DNA of 64,000 bases from Chitinophaga tropicalis (GCF_009758205.1 NZ_WRXN01000008.1:1-64000), one strand, 5' to 3'. Positions 26,801 to 35,384 are shown, numbered from the stretch's first letter. Numbers and translations are program-made. The notes: generated by a model not told the origin, from the letters alone.

Positions 26801-29800
26801 ATGCAATGCTCTACGTTAGCGCCTGCCTCTGACGGGTCAGGTTCTTCAAATACTGTAACGGTAGTGCTTACACAGGCAGTGGTATCGCAAGGGCTTGTAC
26901 CTTCTGCTCTTACATAATAGGTGGTAGTGGTGTTGAGGCTGACTGTAATAGTGGTACCTGTACCGATGCTGGCGCCGGTTCCGCAGCCTCCTGCATACCA
27001 TACCCATTGGGCGTTAGGTGTGCCATTTGCTTTCTGTCCGAGGTTACCGCCGTTGACGGTCAGCGTAGTAGTACCGGATTCGCAGATGTTCGGAGAGCTT
27101 ACAATAATATCTGTAGCAGCGGTAGGTGGTGTTTCTATATCAACCGTAAAGTTTAAGATAGAATCGCAACCTGCGTTTGCATTTTTATAAGAGAGCAGGA
27201 AGTTATAAGTACCTGCAGCTGTACCTGCCGGGTAACTGATGGTGAGCGGCCATGTTAATGGCTGGTCTGTAACAGTTACGAAGCCAGGCATTGGGTTGCC
27301 GGTACCTACGGCGAGGCTGTAGGTATCAGGATTTCCGGTTGTGGCCAGGGTATCCAGGAGGAATGTTCCTGTCTGGCTACAGCTGAGGACAGGTGTTTTC
27401 AGTGTAATGGTCGGTTTTGCCAGTTTATGTATCACCACGGTATCTGTTGTTGGTGTACAACCCTGAGCGTTGGTGATAGACCAAACCAGTACGATGTCGT
27501 CTACCTGGCTGTTTACAGTTACAGTTGTATTATAGGCGTGGATATCTGCAACTGTAGCGTTGCCTGATACCAGCGTCCATGTACCTGTTTCTGCCGCGGG
27601 GCCTGTCAGCGTATCGTTCGGCTGGCTGGCGATCATCGTGAAGATGTTGTTTGTGCCACATTGTGTAGTGTCCGGACCAGCGTCACTGTGTGTAGGATCG
27701 AAGAGGAGGCTCAGTGTATCTACAGCTGAAGAAGTACAGTTTGTATTCTCCGTGCTTTTTACTGTCCATAATAATACAGCGGTAACACCAGGTGATAAGA
27801 TCACTCTTGATCTTGGGTTGGCGGCATTCGCGATCATTACATAATCGTCGAAGTTTACAGTGCCGGTGGTGCTTACGCCCGGGCCGTATACATTCTGGAT
27901 GGTCCATCTGCCGGTTGTTGCAGGTTGCAGGGTAGCATCCATCGTAAAGCTGCCGCTTTCGTTGAAGCTGGCGCACATTACCTGGTTTGCGCCCACCTGG
28001 GCGGTTGGTATCTCTGTTACTTTTACTTTATAAGGAGCGGATGTTACCACGCAGGAACCTGTAGGATCAGTTACTTCTACGGTATAGAGACTATCCGCTA
28101 TACTCATCGGCTGTACGCTGATAGTAGTCTGGTCGTCTGTACCTGCTATTGGTGTGCGTACGCCGGTAACAGGGTCTGGTCCGGTAAACCAGCGGATGGT
28201 ATTGCCGGCCAGCTGGGCGTTGATCCTGAGCTCTACCTGTTCTGTGCGACAAACGGATACAGAAGAAGAGGACAGTTCTACAGCAGGCGCATCTACTTTC
28301 AGGATCTTCTTGGTGTTTTCGTCCATACAGGTATGTCCGTCGCCGTAGTCCATAAATCCGTATACGGTAATGGAGGTATCTTCTGTTACAAGGATATCGC
28401 GTGTAGTTCCTGTATATCCCGGCAGGTCTTTCCAGGCATACCTGTCAAAGCCACCGGAGGCCTGCAGCTGTACGGTGGTGCCCGCACATACCTGGCTCTT
28501 GGTCAGGTAGAGTGTTGGCATTGGCAGGATGGTGAGTTTGACGGGGCTGGAGGGGGCGGCGCAGGTAGATACGTCACTGCCTGCTTCGTATATACGTATG
28601 CGGAACAGGTAGTCAGCAGCTACTGTACGGGTACCTCTCAGTTCTCCCGGTGCAATCACCAGGTCCTGGCTGGTAGCAGTGCCATAAGGTACGTTCATCC
28701 AGGTAATACCATTATCATCACTCATCTCCCACTGGTAAGTAGGCGCCACAAAATAAGATGTAGGCTGATACGAGGAGGTTAGTTTTACGGGAGCGCCTTC
28801 GCACAATACCTCTTTCAGACTGGTGCTATTACCATCAATACCAGCGGTGATGATAGGGCTACAATAAGAAAATTCGATATCGTCTACCGCGATATCGTTA
28901 CCACAACCACCCGGTTTGTTATTTACTATATATACTTTAACCGAATCTATATTGGCGGGTACGGTAAAGGAACCCCCGTATTTCTGCCAGCTGTTCAGGC
29001 TAGCCTGGTCCAGTCGCATAGAAACCGAGTATGTTCTGTATTCTCCCAATATCTGGCTCTGGTTAGCTGCGTTCACTATCCTGAAGGTCACCCCGGCATA
29101 CTGATAACCGGCTTTACATACGCTACCGATGGAGTTCTCCAGGTTCACGTTCATCAGCCAGGCGCTGAAGTTATATACAGATCCTTTACAGAGTCCGGTA
29201 ACTGTTTTCTGGTAAAATATGCTTGGCTGATAAGCGGAGTTAGCTACGAGCATGGCGCCGCGGTAATCGCCTGTATGGTCTCCTACGTTGGCCCAGTTGC
29301 TTTTTCCCTGGGTGGTATTGGAGATAGTATAATTATTATCTGTCAGGTCACCACTGCCCTGGTAGGTATAGGTAACGACACCGTTAACCGGGTAAGGCCG
29401 GCGGCTTACGCCGTCAGCCATGGCACCGAAGTTCTCTGAGAAACCGGGCATAACGGCATTACCGCCGTTACAGGTACGAATGGTACAGTCCATCGCCACC
29501 ATTTTTACTGTCCTGGTTTCAACATAGTTTACACCACCTTTTGTATATGGCAGGGTGATGGTAAATGTATAATCACCGGGTTGCAGGAGCTGAAGGGTGA
29601 GTGACTTGGTGTTAGTCAGCTTGGTAGCTTTTACTGTAGAAGTATTGTCAGAATACAATATTTCATAGTCGGCTTCCGTTCCTCCCGGAGAAGCGATAGA
29701 CCAGGTGGCTTTCTGTGTAACAGTCACACCACTTCCCTCTACCATTGCATTCATACTGGTAAATTTCAGCTGATCTGCTGTTGCATTGTTCGTTGACATA

Positions 29801-29898
29801 CAAACCGTATCCGGTATATTAACATATACGGTTTGTGCCTGTAATGCTCCTATAGAGCAGAACAGGAAAAGGTATAGGATTGAAAGGAGTTTCTTCAT
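20887..29898 (-). CDS. Giant repeat adhesin with gliding-type C-terminal (T9SS type B) sorting domain
   Basis: This 3,003-residue cell-surface protein has a signal peptide (MKKLLSILYLFLFCSIGALQAQ). An N-terminal carbohydrate-binding-like domain comes next (about 130-350). Then come Ig-like units, about twelve repeats of 80-90 residues (ten close, two divergent; typical motif AGPDQAQC, then GTGTWT and LVWTITNGTC), six HYR-like repeats (TATDNC, RTWTATDxCGN, QDTTRP) and five Ig-like repeats (RWSTGE, AGTYxVTV). The last 90 residues contain FPNAFTPNGDGKNDTFKP and RIYNRWGELIY, the gliding-motility-associated C-terminal domain that directs type IX secretion. A role in surface adhesion or gliding is likely. 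No PorP/SprF-type partner gene follows; the next gene is convergent. The start at 29898 is chosen at the signal peptide. Confidence 0.93.
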   Translation of the reverse strand: MKKLLSILYLFLFCSIGALQAQTVYVNIPDTVCMSTNNATADQLKFTSMNAMVEGSGVTVTQKATWSIASPGGTEADYEILYSDNTSTVKATKLTNTKSLTLQLLQPGDYTFTITLPYTKGGVNYVETRTVKMVAMDCTIRTCNGGNAVMPGFSENFGAMADGVSRRPYPVNGVVTYTYQGSGDLTDNNYTISNTTQGKSNWANVGDHTGDYRGAMLVANSAYQPSIFYQKTVTGLCKGSVYNFSAWLMNVNLENSIGSVCKAGYQYAGVTFRIVNAANQSQILGEYRTYSVSMRLDQASLNSWQKYGGSFTVPANIDSVKVYIVNNKPGGCGNDIAVDDIEFSYCSPIITAGIDGNSTSLKEVLCEGAPVKLTSSYQPTSYFVAPTYQWEMSDDNGITWMNVPYGTATSQDLVIAPGELRGTRTVAADYLFRIRIYEAGSDVSTCAAPSSPVKLTILPMPTLYLTKSQVCAGTTVQLQASGGFDRYAWKDLPGYTGTTRDILVTEDTSITVYGFMDYGDGHTCMDENTKKILKVDAPAVELSSSSVSVCRTEQVELRINAQLAGNTIRWFTGPDPVTGVRTPIAGTDDQTTISVQPMSIADSLYTVEVTDPTGSCVVTSAPYKVKVTEIPTAQVGANQVMCASFNESGSFTMDATLQPATTGRWTIQNVYGPGVSTTGTVNFDDYVMIANAANPRSRVILSPGVTAVLLWTVKSTENTNCTSSAVDTLSLLFDPTHSDAGPDTTQCGTNNIFTMIASQPNDTLTGPAAETGTWTLVSGNATVADIHAYNTTVTVNSQVDDIVLVWSITNAQGCTPTTDTVVIHKLAKPTITLKTPVLSCSQTGTFLLDTLATTGNPDTYSLAVGTGNPMPGFVTVTDQPLTWPLTISYPAGTAAGTYNFLLSYKNANAGCDSILNFTVDIETPPTAATDIIVSSPNICESGTTTLTVNGGNLGQKANGTPNAQWVWYAGGCGTGASIGTGTTITVSLNTTTTYYVRAEGTSPCDTTACVSTTVTVFEEPDPSEAGANVEHCMDPAFTVTGSTPSVGTGAWTMASGFGSGTATIADPASQTTTVTIPNGDSAKLYWTITNGVCIVRDSVVLTNHQMPADANAGPDQAQCMTPLFTLAGSVPSIGTGTWTLLTGAGYGSGTATITTPNSNTSTVNVPNGDSAFLVWTITNGTCIAKADTVKLVNSQAPTTAAAGPDQANCNTADFTMAANTPAVGTGRWSLSSGNATIADPTNPSTTVTVAAGDFADLVWTITNGSCTSTDNVLLNNFQPPTSAAGADQANCMNATFTMNATVPTIGTGVWSLSTAPGSGNAIITNPNLATTTVTVAAGDSAYLVWTITNGTCVATDIVILHNYLMPAAAVAGADQAQCLNTAGFTMTATAPTEAGAVGTWTIVSGTATITPGDEHKNNAVIQVPNGGTATLRWTITNGTCTAPTDDVQLTNYLTPADANAGPDQDQCNNTSFTLNGSTPDIAGAVGTWTVIAGTAVLNPADANTPNAPVTVAIGNTATLEWRISNATCTSKPDTVVLRSFAAPSAANAGADQDQCNNASFTLAGNTPAIGVGRWKLVLGNGVLLDTDTLLTNAPVTVAAGDTAVLEWTIINGTCTSSDRVVLRNFTQPAQASAGPDIAQCNNANFTMAGSTPSAGKGLWTVYSGTATIAPSTAAQPNATVTVAPGDTAVLYWTITNGPCTTVDSVILRNYMLPSAAAAGPDQNQCMTTSFTLAANTPAVGTGVWSVVQGAAVVTTLASPTSTVTVPNGDSATLVWTISNGSCTVTTDTVKLRNYLMPANANAGADQTNCDDVNFTMNATPVSPAYAIGTWTIISGSPTITDIHNPSTTVQVPAGTSATLQWTVTNGTCTSVPDQVTLTNQPAILGNTITADQVLCANQTPAMLQGGTVSGGNGTFTYQWQISTTSATLGFVNVATGGTNATYSPANIAQNTWYRRVVMSGGCTGNISNAVMLTLMNTPPVVISVPPAVTTDCVQGKDYTTLFGTPVFSHAPYTNEALTVTYNDVTTVVNTCTTTIMRTWTATDRCGLTTQAQQTITVVDRTAPVFSSAAPASVTVECNNVPAAVNLTAIDACNGTMTITPIEVRVDQPGACASNYQLIRKWVAVDACGNASDTLRQVVNVRDQTAPVFGATAPANITVDCDKVPAGAPLTATDNCTPGVITVNPVDTRKNISNSACADNYQIIRTWTATDLCGNKTVLTQTITVQDTIRPVFSMTVPANVTVDCDKVPTVPAITATDNCTATIAVKVSEKKEFLSTTCLSSYRLTRTWTATDNCGNKNTMQQVILVQDTTRPTFTVVPPADTTVSCDAIPDAPVNISATDNCGSVKISYTQNRETVSGACAGNYRLVRTWTAKDNCNNTITARQVITVVDTTRPVIDPAPADVTLTCGQSIPVAATLYAKDNCDGTFPKKVTMTTDPYTVDACAGYTIIRRWNITDACGNAAIERVQTITVSPCPKPQLDPNMAANCSNYTKVAVLLLNKVSKPKFTLVSVVPAGIVSAPFTQSSNVFDLKGATQASFVVTDGVTGCMSDTVTYNLQYIAKPVVNLGNDTAICSVNSITLDAGAANAGYTIRWSTGETSQTITVSAAGTYKVTVSNGICSTSDSIKVSVNNPPVVNIPDAILCDGQTVKLNAYVQGGTYSWSTGETTAAIEVNMPGTYSVDVSLKGCTTHDDIDVTVVPAPQITLTDDVAICPGATTMLTVDPDGGTVRWSTNEATYSIVVSKEGTYGVTVTRGSCVIKDSVVVSLVPAPEVDLGPDREFCIGGRVTVDATTANAASYMWNDGTTNPVKEITAAGTYIVSVMDANCSRVVMDSMKVTVGGIPSTLLPEDTTLCIGRTLTLKPPVGDNSVRWQDGSNDDTYVVTTSGIYTVTVYNECGSVSDDITVMFKECEAKPIFPNAFTPNGDGKNDTFKPHVQGVMYDYDLRIYNRWGELIYLGKDAQTGWDGKFNGKLVENGTYVWLLYYKKKTGGETIIAKGEVSVLK

Positions 29899-30249
29899 CG
29901 GTATAGGGTTTGTGTAAAATAACTCACATGCTTGAACGACAGATTTCGTCTTACAGTGATTCACAATGACTTACCAATTGAAAAAGCATAAAGCTTCCTC
30001 CCCGGGGTTACAACCTGAGTGTAAAATAAATCCATAGGTATGATATTAAACTGGGATTAAAATTAGAATTAATATGAAATATTCAAAAATGTGTAAATAT
30101 TATAATATGGCTGGCTAGTCAGGAAATGAGAGGGTTGGGGGGAATGGAATTTGATAGTCAGGTGATTAAAGGGAAGAAGAAAATAAGTAAAAGTTATCCA
30201 CATTTGGAGTATCTGGATAAATATTTTCTATAATATGTGGGGAAGGAGT

Positions 30250-30288
30250 AAAAAATGGGATTTCGCCTTCGGCAAAATCCCATTTTTT
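30250..30288. repeat. Intergenic hairpin element, copy 5
   Basis: aaaaaatgggatttcgcc (30250-30267) pairs with ggcaaaatcccatttttt (30271-30288) with one C-A mismatch, around the TTC loop of the GCCTTCGGC core. It lies about 200 bp after the 3' end of the alpha/beta hydrolase gene. Confidence 0.8.
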
Positions 30289-30302
30289 GAAAAGGGCTGC
30301 GG

Positions 30303-30416
30303 CGCTTTTTAAAGAGTGGGTAAAAGATGTTTTTTTGATAAAGGCGGTTTAGCGGGCGGCGGGCTTTTAAAGGGTGGGTAAAGATGTTTTTGAATAAAGA
30401 CGTTTAACCGGCGGTG
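30303..30416. repeat. Imperfect tandem direct repeat of about 58 bp
   Basis: Two adjacent copies (30303-30360 and 30362-30416) share tttttaaagagtgggtaaaa-like starts, gatgttttt, and taaaggcggttta/taaagacgtttaa ends. They resemble duplicated and eroded second-stem tails of the hairpin family. Confidence 0.6.
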
Positions 30417-30490
30417 GAAAGGCTTGAAAATAGAGAGCGGGGAACAGGTACAGATCGTTTTTTTGATGAGTGCTTCTGCCTGCGGCCGGG

Positions 30491-31333
30491 TCAGGAGGAA
30501 AGGGAATTTTTAATTCTCAACAATACCTCTTCATCCCGGATAATACGATAATGCCCTTCGGCAGTAATTTTACAAACCTGTACTTCGGGATGTTCATGCA
30601 GAAAACGTTCAGTCTGAGGCACTGAGATCACGACATCTGTAGTGTCATATATCAGCAACACCTGTTCTGCCTGTACGTTGCTGATATGTGTTGGCAGATC
30701 CAGCGTTCTTACATCTTCTTTATAATTATTGAGTACCATCTGAGGCACCAGTGTACTTACGGGCTCCCCTATCCGCAGTTGCCGGAAAGCGTCTTCAAAA
30801 GCCCATATGGATGATATTAACGGCGCAATCAGAATATGATGGGATACTTTCTTTTGTTCTCTTGCCAGCGCTATGGTGGCTGCCAGTCCGCCGAGGGAAT
30901 GGGCTATCACTATACTGATATCATAAAGCCGGAGGAATTGCCTGATAATATATATCCATTGGATCAGGTTGGTATTCTTTCCTTCGGAGAAGCCATGTGC
31001 AGGCTGATCAAACGAAATTACACGATATCCTTCTTCTGTCAGCATATTGACCATAGCTCCGAAATCTACAGCACTTCCGGCCCAGCCGTGCAGTAACAGG
31101 ACCGTTTTATTACCTGTGCCCCAGATGTACGTTCTGACGCCGGTCTTTGATTCGTCAAATGCGTAGGAGCTGACCATAATTGTTGTTTCTGCAGCTGCCG
31201 CTTTCAGCGCCAGGTGAGGTTCGCGGAAGGCTCTTCCGGGAGGTTGGGTGAAGAGGTTAATGAAAACGCGGGCGGCGGTTTTGGTAAAAATCCGGCCGAT
31301 TGTAGTGAAGAAGAGTATGAGTATCTTTTTCAT
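30491..31333 (-). CDS. Alpha/beta hydrolase
   Basis: The 280-residue protein has an alpha/beta-hydrolase core: VLLLHGWAGSAVDFGAMV at about residues 78-95 (oxyanion loop HGWAGS), VISFDQPAHGFSEG, IVIAHSLGGLAATIAL at about 139-154 (nucleophile Ser in the GxSxG-like AHSLGG), YDTTDVVISVPQTERF (acid region) and EGHYRIIRDEEVL (catalytic His). The N-terminus has a hydrophobic segment without a clear cleavage site, so membrane association is possible. The substrate is unknown. It probably shares a minus-strand unit with the TPR gene upstream, although hairpin copy 6 separates them and may end transcription. Confidence 0.88.
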   Translation of the reverse strand: MKKILILFFTTIGRIFTKTAARVFINLFTQPPGRAFREPHLALKAAAAETTIMVSSYAFDESKTGVRTYIWGTGNKTVLLLHGWAGSAVDFGAMVNMLTEEGYRVISFDQPAHGFSEGKNTNLIQWIYIIRQFLRLYDISIVIAHSLGGLAATIALAREQKKVSHHILIAPLISSIWAFEDAFRQLRIGEPVSTLVPQMVLNNYKEDVRTLDLPTHISNVQAEQVLLIYDTTDVVISVPQTERFLHEHPEVQVCKITAEGHYRIIRDEEVLLRIKNSLSS

Positions 31334-31408
31334 GGTTATGTCCGTTTAAAAGAGTAGGTGCAAAATAAGATAAAGAATGTAGTGGGGGTGATTAAATGGG
31401 GGAAATTG

Positions 31409-31483
31409 CTCAAAAAAACGCGTTTACCTTCGGCAAACGCGTTTTTTTGAGGGAGAGATTTAACCAGCCGCAGGCTGGTTAAA
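31409..31483. repeat. Intergenic hairpin element, copy 6, with both stems
   Basis: Stem 1 has 20-base arms (31409-31428 with 31432-31451), with one mismatch, around CCTTCGG. Stem 2 has 11-base arms tttaaccagcc and ggctggttaaa (31459-31469 with 31473-31483) around a GCA loop. It follows the stop of the TPR gene on the minus strand within 5 bp and is probably its terminator. Confidence 0.88.
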
Positions 31484-31487
31484 AGTA

Positions 31488-32825
31488 TTAATGACGGAAA
31501 TAACTTCCTGGTACAGGGCTTTCTGTGAGGAAATTATACCGGCGTAAAGTAGCGTGCTCCCCTATTCCCTTTAACGCATGGGCATGTTTCCTGTAAAAAT
31601 CCATCTGTGTCGCCAGGTCTTTTTCTTCTGCCGGGGCATGGTGAATATCATTAGCAATTTCTGCAGGCGTTCTGTTATCTGCCGGAGTGTGCTCAACTTC
31701 CTGTGTTGTTTCATTTATCCGCATCTGACCTTCACCCCACGGATACCAGTAGCTCTGAGACATAAAACCGATGATATCCGGTGTTATCAGGGCAGAGCCC
31801 AGCCAGGAATGGTTGAGGGTAAATATCAATTGCCCGTTCTTTACTTCTTCCAGCTCTCCGTAACCATTCAGTAATGATGTATCTGCACTTACGATCAGGG
31901 CGTCTGACAGATCACTGTTCTGGTTATACGTTATATAAGAGCATCCCAGTTCTGCGGCAACGGCCCGGCCTGTTATTTCGGAGTCTCTGTCGGGTAATCC
32001 CGCCACTACGCGGATGTTTCTATCAACAGTATCCAGGAAGATCCTGAGTTTATGGATCACGGTTTTTATGGAAACATGATTCCCCCATAATGCTACGTAA
32101 CGGCCGCCAGCTACGTACTGGTCTGCCGAATCGAAGTAATCCAGCACTACTCCGCCGTACTGGATGAAATGCCAGTCGCGTATATGCTTTTCCGGTGCAG
32201 CTATTAACCGGCAGCGGTAGAGCATATCTGTCAGCTCGTCTATATGCCGGATAGGTACTTCCATGCCGGGATCGTCTTTATATTTTTCGAGGAAAGATCT
32301 GATTCCATATATCTCTTCCTTTACTCCTTCCAGTTTATTATTGAGGATCCTGCATTTATTCAGGAAATGTACGGCCCAGAAATCTTTCTGCAGATCTATA
32401 CTTTCCAGTATGCGGAGCGCTTCATCTACCTGGAATTCTTTTGCGTAACAAACGGCCAGCAGGTGAGCTGTGTTTACGTGTGTGCTATTCAGGGATAATG
32501 CCTTTTTCAGGAAGGGCATGGCCATTCTGAAGTGTTCTACCTGGAAGAAGTGTTCTCCTAATTGCTGATAGGCTTCAAACTGCCCTGGTGTAGCTAACGC
32601 CTGTTCAAAGAACTGCTGTTCATCCTGTCCGCCTAAAGTACCGAGGCAGTCTGCCGACAGACGATATAACGGCATGTAGTCTACGTCCTGGTTGAATGCT
32701 TCTATTAACAGGCCGAGTGCTTCCTGGTATTCCTTCTTTTCAAAGGCAGCTTTGGCTTTCAGGTATCTTTCGTGTGCAGGAGAAGTTTCTGGCGCCTGCT
32801 TTTTGAACAGATCGAATAGTCCCAT
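31488..32825 (-). CDS. TPR-containing protein of unknown function
   Basis: This 445-residue soluble protein has no signal peptide. The N-terminal 180 residues form TPR-like helix pairs, for example YLKAKAAFEKKEYQEALGLL, YQQLGEHFFQVEHFRMAMPF and HLLAVCYAKEFQVDEALRIL. Residues from about 210 to 445 form a second domain (FIQYGGVVLDYFDSAD, ALWGNHVSIKTVIHKL, LNHSWLGSALITPDIIG) that I do not recognise. The C-terminus is hydrophilic with HAHALKGIGEH. A promoter -7 box at 32857-32864 supports the start. Likely cytosolic; TPRs imply a protein partner that cannot be identified here. Confidence 0.8.
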   Translation of the reverse strand: MGLFDLFKKQAPETSPAHERYLKAKAAFEKKEYQEALGLLIEAFNQDVDYMPLYRLSADCLGTLGGQDEQQFFEQALATPGQFEAYQQLGEHFFQVEHFRMAMPFLKKALSLNSTHVNTAHLLAVCYAKEFQVDEALRILESIDLQKDFWAVHFLNKCRILNNKLEGVKEEIYGIRSFLEKYKDDPGMEVPIRHIDELTDMLYRCRLIAAPEKHIRDWHFIQYGGVVLDYFDSADQYVAGGRYVALWGNHVSIKTVIHKLRIFLDTVDRNIRVVAGLPDRDSEITGRAVAAELGCSYITYNQNSDLSDALIVSADTSLLNGYGELEEVKNGQLIFTLNHSWLGSALITPDIIGFMSQSYWYPWGEGQMRINETTQEVEHTPADNRTPAEIANDIHHAPAEEKDLATQMDFYRKHAHALKGIGEHATLRRYNFLTESPVPGSYFRH

Positions 32826-32856
32826 AGGTAGTTTTTATAGTTTCATAGGAGTAGTA

Positions 32857-32864
32857 CAAATATA
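32857..32864 (-). promoter_or_regulatory. -7 box for the TPR gene
   Basis: On the minus strand TATATTTG matches TAnnTTTG and gives a leader of about 27 bases before the start at 32825. Confidence 0.45.
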
Positions 32865-33045
32865 TGGTTTTATATAATACATTTTGAGCGAGGAATGTAT
32901 TGATAGTGGCGCTGTTTGAATTTCTTTCTGATAGGAATTTTTTTTGCGCTGCGCGGCTGGATTTGAATAAAGGGGGTTAGCTCTGCGGACCAGACGGAGA
33001 CGGTACCCTTATGTTAAAAAGGGATTAATTGATTACTTTTATGCT

Positions 33046-35334
33046 ATGAACCTGCATGCTTTTTCAGATAGTCCTTTTCTTATCCAGTTCAGTTTTCACC
33101 AGATCATAGAAGAGCTGGAAAAACAGGCGGCAGAGCCGGCAGGTGAATATGCTGAGCAGGCAAGGCAACTGCTGCAGGACCTGGGTCCTTATCCCCAGTT
33201 CAGGGAAGGCATTACAGAGTATGCGCAGGTAGAAGGTCATGAAGACCTGTTACGCCGTCTGCTGAAAGATTATTTTCCGCCGGCACTTACCCTGAATGAG
33301 ATCAAGGCTGTCACCTTTCCATACTTCAACATCACCTTTAATCATACAGAAAGGTTTAAGAATATCCTGAAAGCGGCGGGACCGGATTTCCAGATCAACA
33401 TCAGGGACCTTGATCCGCACCAGCTGTATGTGCTGAGCTGCTGTATTATACTGAATGAATACTACGGCACCAACGTGGATTTCAGTACGCCGCTGTTCTA
33501 TGATATACCGGCAGCCAATGGCACCATCAGGCATTACCGTATCTTATACAATGCTGATTTTCTGGATGTGCTGCCAACGGAAAAGTCCGTGCCTCTTACA
33601 AAGGAAGATATTGATCTGCTGCTTAACAACTATGACGACCTGGACCTCTGGAAACAGAAGTTCCCTGTTGGCAGCTGGCTGCTGAAAGGCTTTGGCATTA
33701 TGAACCTGTATGATGCCACTATCGAGAATGCTGTTTCCATACTGAAGGAAAAACTACTGGGGTTAAACGCAGCGGATTTCCAGGAGAGTGTTGAAGCCAT
33801 TTTCCGTTCCATATACCGTATCCCGGATATCAAAATAGGTTTTACGCTCTACAACCAGGAAGAGGGTAGATTCAGTCATGATGTTTTTGGTCAACAGATA
33901 CACAGCTACCTTCTTCAGGCACAGCGGAACAGTGAGCCTGACGAGATGTTATGCCTGCATTCTTACTATAACCTGATACAGAAGAAGGTGTACTATGCTG
34001 TTTCGGATACTTCAGCGCAGGGCAATGCAGATACAGACAGCCTGCTGGTGCGCAATCTTGCTGCTATTGGCGCACGCAGTTTCATACTGGCCCCGATTGT
34101 AAAGAACGGTCAGCTGCTGGGCGTACTGGAAGTACTGGCCAGTAAACCCGGAGAGCTAAACAGCGTCAACGCCAACAAGCTGGATGTGGTCATGCCTTTC
34201 CTGACAGATACTATTGAGCGGCTGATAGCAGAGTTGGAAAATGAAGTACAGGCGGTGATACAGACAGAGTATACTGCTATTCATAACAGTGTATACTGGA
34301 AGTTCAGGGATGAGGCGCAGAAGCTGATACTGCGCCGGCAGCTGGGCAGGGAGTATAAACTGAAAGAGATCATCTTCCAGGATGTATACCCGTTATATGG
34401 ACAGATAGATATTAAAGGTTCCACGCAGGCGCGTAATGAAAGTGTGCAGAAAGACCTGCGTTACCAGGTAAAAACGATGCTTGCCTTGCTGGAAAAGCTA
34501 CCTGCAGATAATAGCTCTTATGCCGGGGAAAGACAACAACTGAAAGATTACCTGGTAGAGCTGACCTTCCCGCTGAGGGCCAGTACAGAACAGTATATCA
34601 GCAGTTATCTTCACTCTATCCATCGCCGTATCCGGGCAGTGCCTGATGCGGAGCAGCATCCGCTCATCAACAGTTATTTTGCAGAGACTGATAAGCTAAC
34701 GGGGGCATTCCATACTTACAGGCGTATGCATGAAACCACCGTATCGCTTATCAATGACCATATGGCCAGTATTATTGACAACGGGCAGATTGCCATGCAA
34801 GCCGTATATCCTCATTATTATGAAAGGTTTAAAACAGATGGGGTTGAGCACAATCTTTATATTGGCGCTTCTATAGCACCTAATCATACTTTTAAAATTG
34901 AGTATCTGCACAAATTACGGCTCTGGCAGTTACAGATGCTTTGTGAAATGAGCAGTTCTCACCGGGAGCTGCTGCAGCCAACACTCCCCTATCCGCTGGA
35001 AATCACGGCGCTGGTACTGGTCTACAATTCCAAACTGGCTATCCGTTTCCGTATGGATGAAAAACGTTTTGATGTGGATGGCAGTTATAATGCCCGTTTT
35101 GAGATCGTGAAGAAAAGGATAGATAAGGCGCATATACAGGATACGGAAGAGCGTATCACGGAATCGGGGAAGCTTACTATTGTTTATTCTTCGGACGCAG
35201 AAGAAGCAGAATATACAGGCTATATACAGGAGCTGCAAGCCCGCGGGATGCTGGACAGCGATATTGAGAAACTGGAAGTGGAAGACCTGCAGGGAGTATC
35301 GGGGCTTAAGGCGTTGCGTATTAAAATTTCCTGA
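33046..35334 (+). CDS. GAF-domain protein
   Basis: The 762-residue cytosolic protein has an N-terminal helical region (about 1-240), a GAF domain at about 260-405 with RNLAAIGARSFILAPIVKNG and LLGVLEVLASKPGELN, and a long C-terminal half rich in helices (about 410-762). The C-terminal part has a segment LEITALVLVYNSKLAIRFRM. No HisKA, GGDEF or DNA-binding domain is seen, so it is an atypical GAF protein. It is a long single-domain GAF form that I recall from Bacteroidota. GAF domains bind small ligands or cyclic nucleotides; the ligand is unknown here. It stands alone, with a bidirectional terminator between it and the GH16 gene. Confidence 0.78.
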   Translation: MNLHAFSDSPFLIQFSFHQIIEELEKQAAEPAGEYAEQARQLLQDLGPYPQFREGITEYAQVEGHEDLLRRLLKDYFPPALTLNEIKAVTFPYFNITFNHTERFKNILKAAGPDFQINIRDLDPHQLYVLSCCIILNEYYGTNVDFSTPLFYDIPAANGTIRHYRILYNADFLDVLPTEKSVPLTKEDIDLLLNNYDDLDLWKQKFPVGSWLLKGFGIMNLYDATIENAVSILKEKLLGLNAADFQESVEAIFRSIYRIPDIKIGFTLYNQEEGRFSHDVFGQQIHSYLLQAQRNSEPDEMLCLHSYYNLIQKKVYYAVSDTSAQGNADTDSLLVRNLAAIGARSFILAPIVKNGQLLGVLEVLASKPGELNSVNANKLDVVMPFLTDTIERLIAELENEVQAVIQTEYTAIHNSVYWKFRDEAQKLILRRQLGREYKLKEIIFQDVYPLYGQIDIKGSTQARNESVQKDLRYQVKTMLALLEKLPADNSSYAGERQQLKDYLVELTFPLRASTEQYISSYLHSIHRRIRAVPDAEQHPLINSYFAETDKLTGAFHTYRRMHETTVSLINDHMASIIDNGQIAMQAVYPHYYERFKTDGVEHNLYIGASIAPNHTFKIEYLHKLRLWQLQMLCEMSSSHRELLQPTLPYPLEITALVLVYNSKLAIRFRMDEKRFDVDGSYNARFEIVKKRIDKAHIQDTEERITESGKLTIVYSSDAEEAEYTGYIQELQARGMLDSDIEKLEVEDLQGVSGLKALRIKIS

Positions 35335-35346
35335 GCAATCTTATTT

Positions 35347-35374
35347 GAAGGGCGCAATGAATGCGCCCTTCTTT
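35347..35374 (+). terminator. Terminator between convergent GAF and GH16 genes
   Basis: gaagggcgca (35347-35356) pairs with tgcgcccttc (35362-35371) around a 5-base loop, followed by a short T run. Both genes point into it. Confidence 0.85.
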
Positions 35375-35384
35375 TACTAAACCC

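Larger units (their letters stand above)
29965..30490. other. Intergenic region with hairpin and tandem remnants
   Basis: No gene is supported. The part near 29965-30240 is AT-rich and is the likely promoter region of the adhesin. The part after 30245 holds hairpin copy 5 and a decaying tandem repeat, described separately. Confidence 0.6.

Noticed and set aside
24200..27000. Regularly repeated DNA resembling a CRISPR-like array
   Set aside because: The repeats are 240-270 bp, diverged, in frame and encode the adhesin modules.
27925..28782. Open frame of 285 codons on the plus strand
   Set aside because: Antisense shadow of the adhesin coding sequence; composition is tyrosine and cysteine heavy with no recognisable domain.
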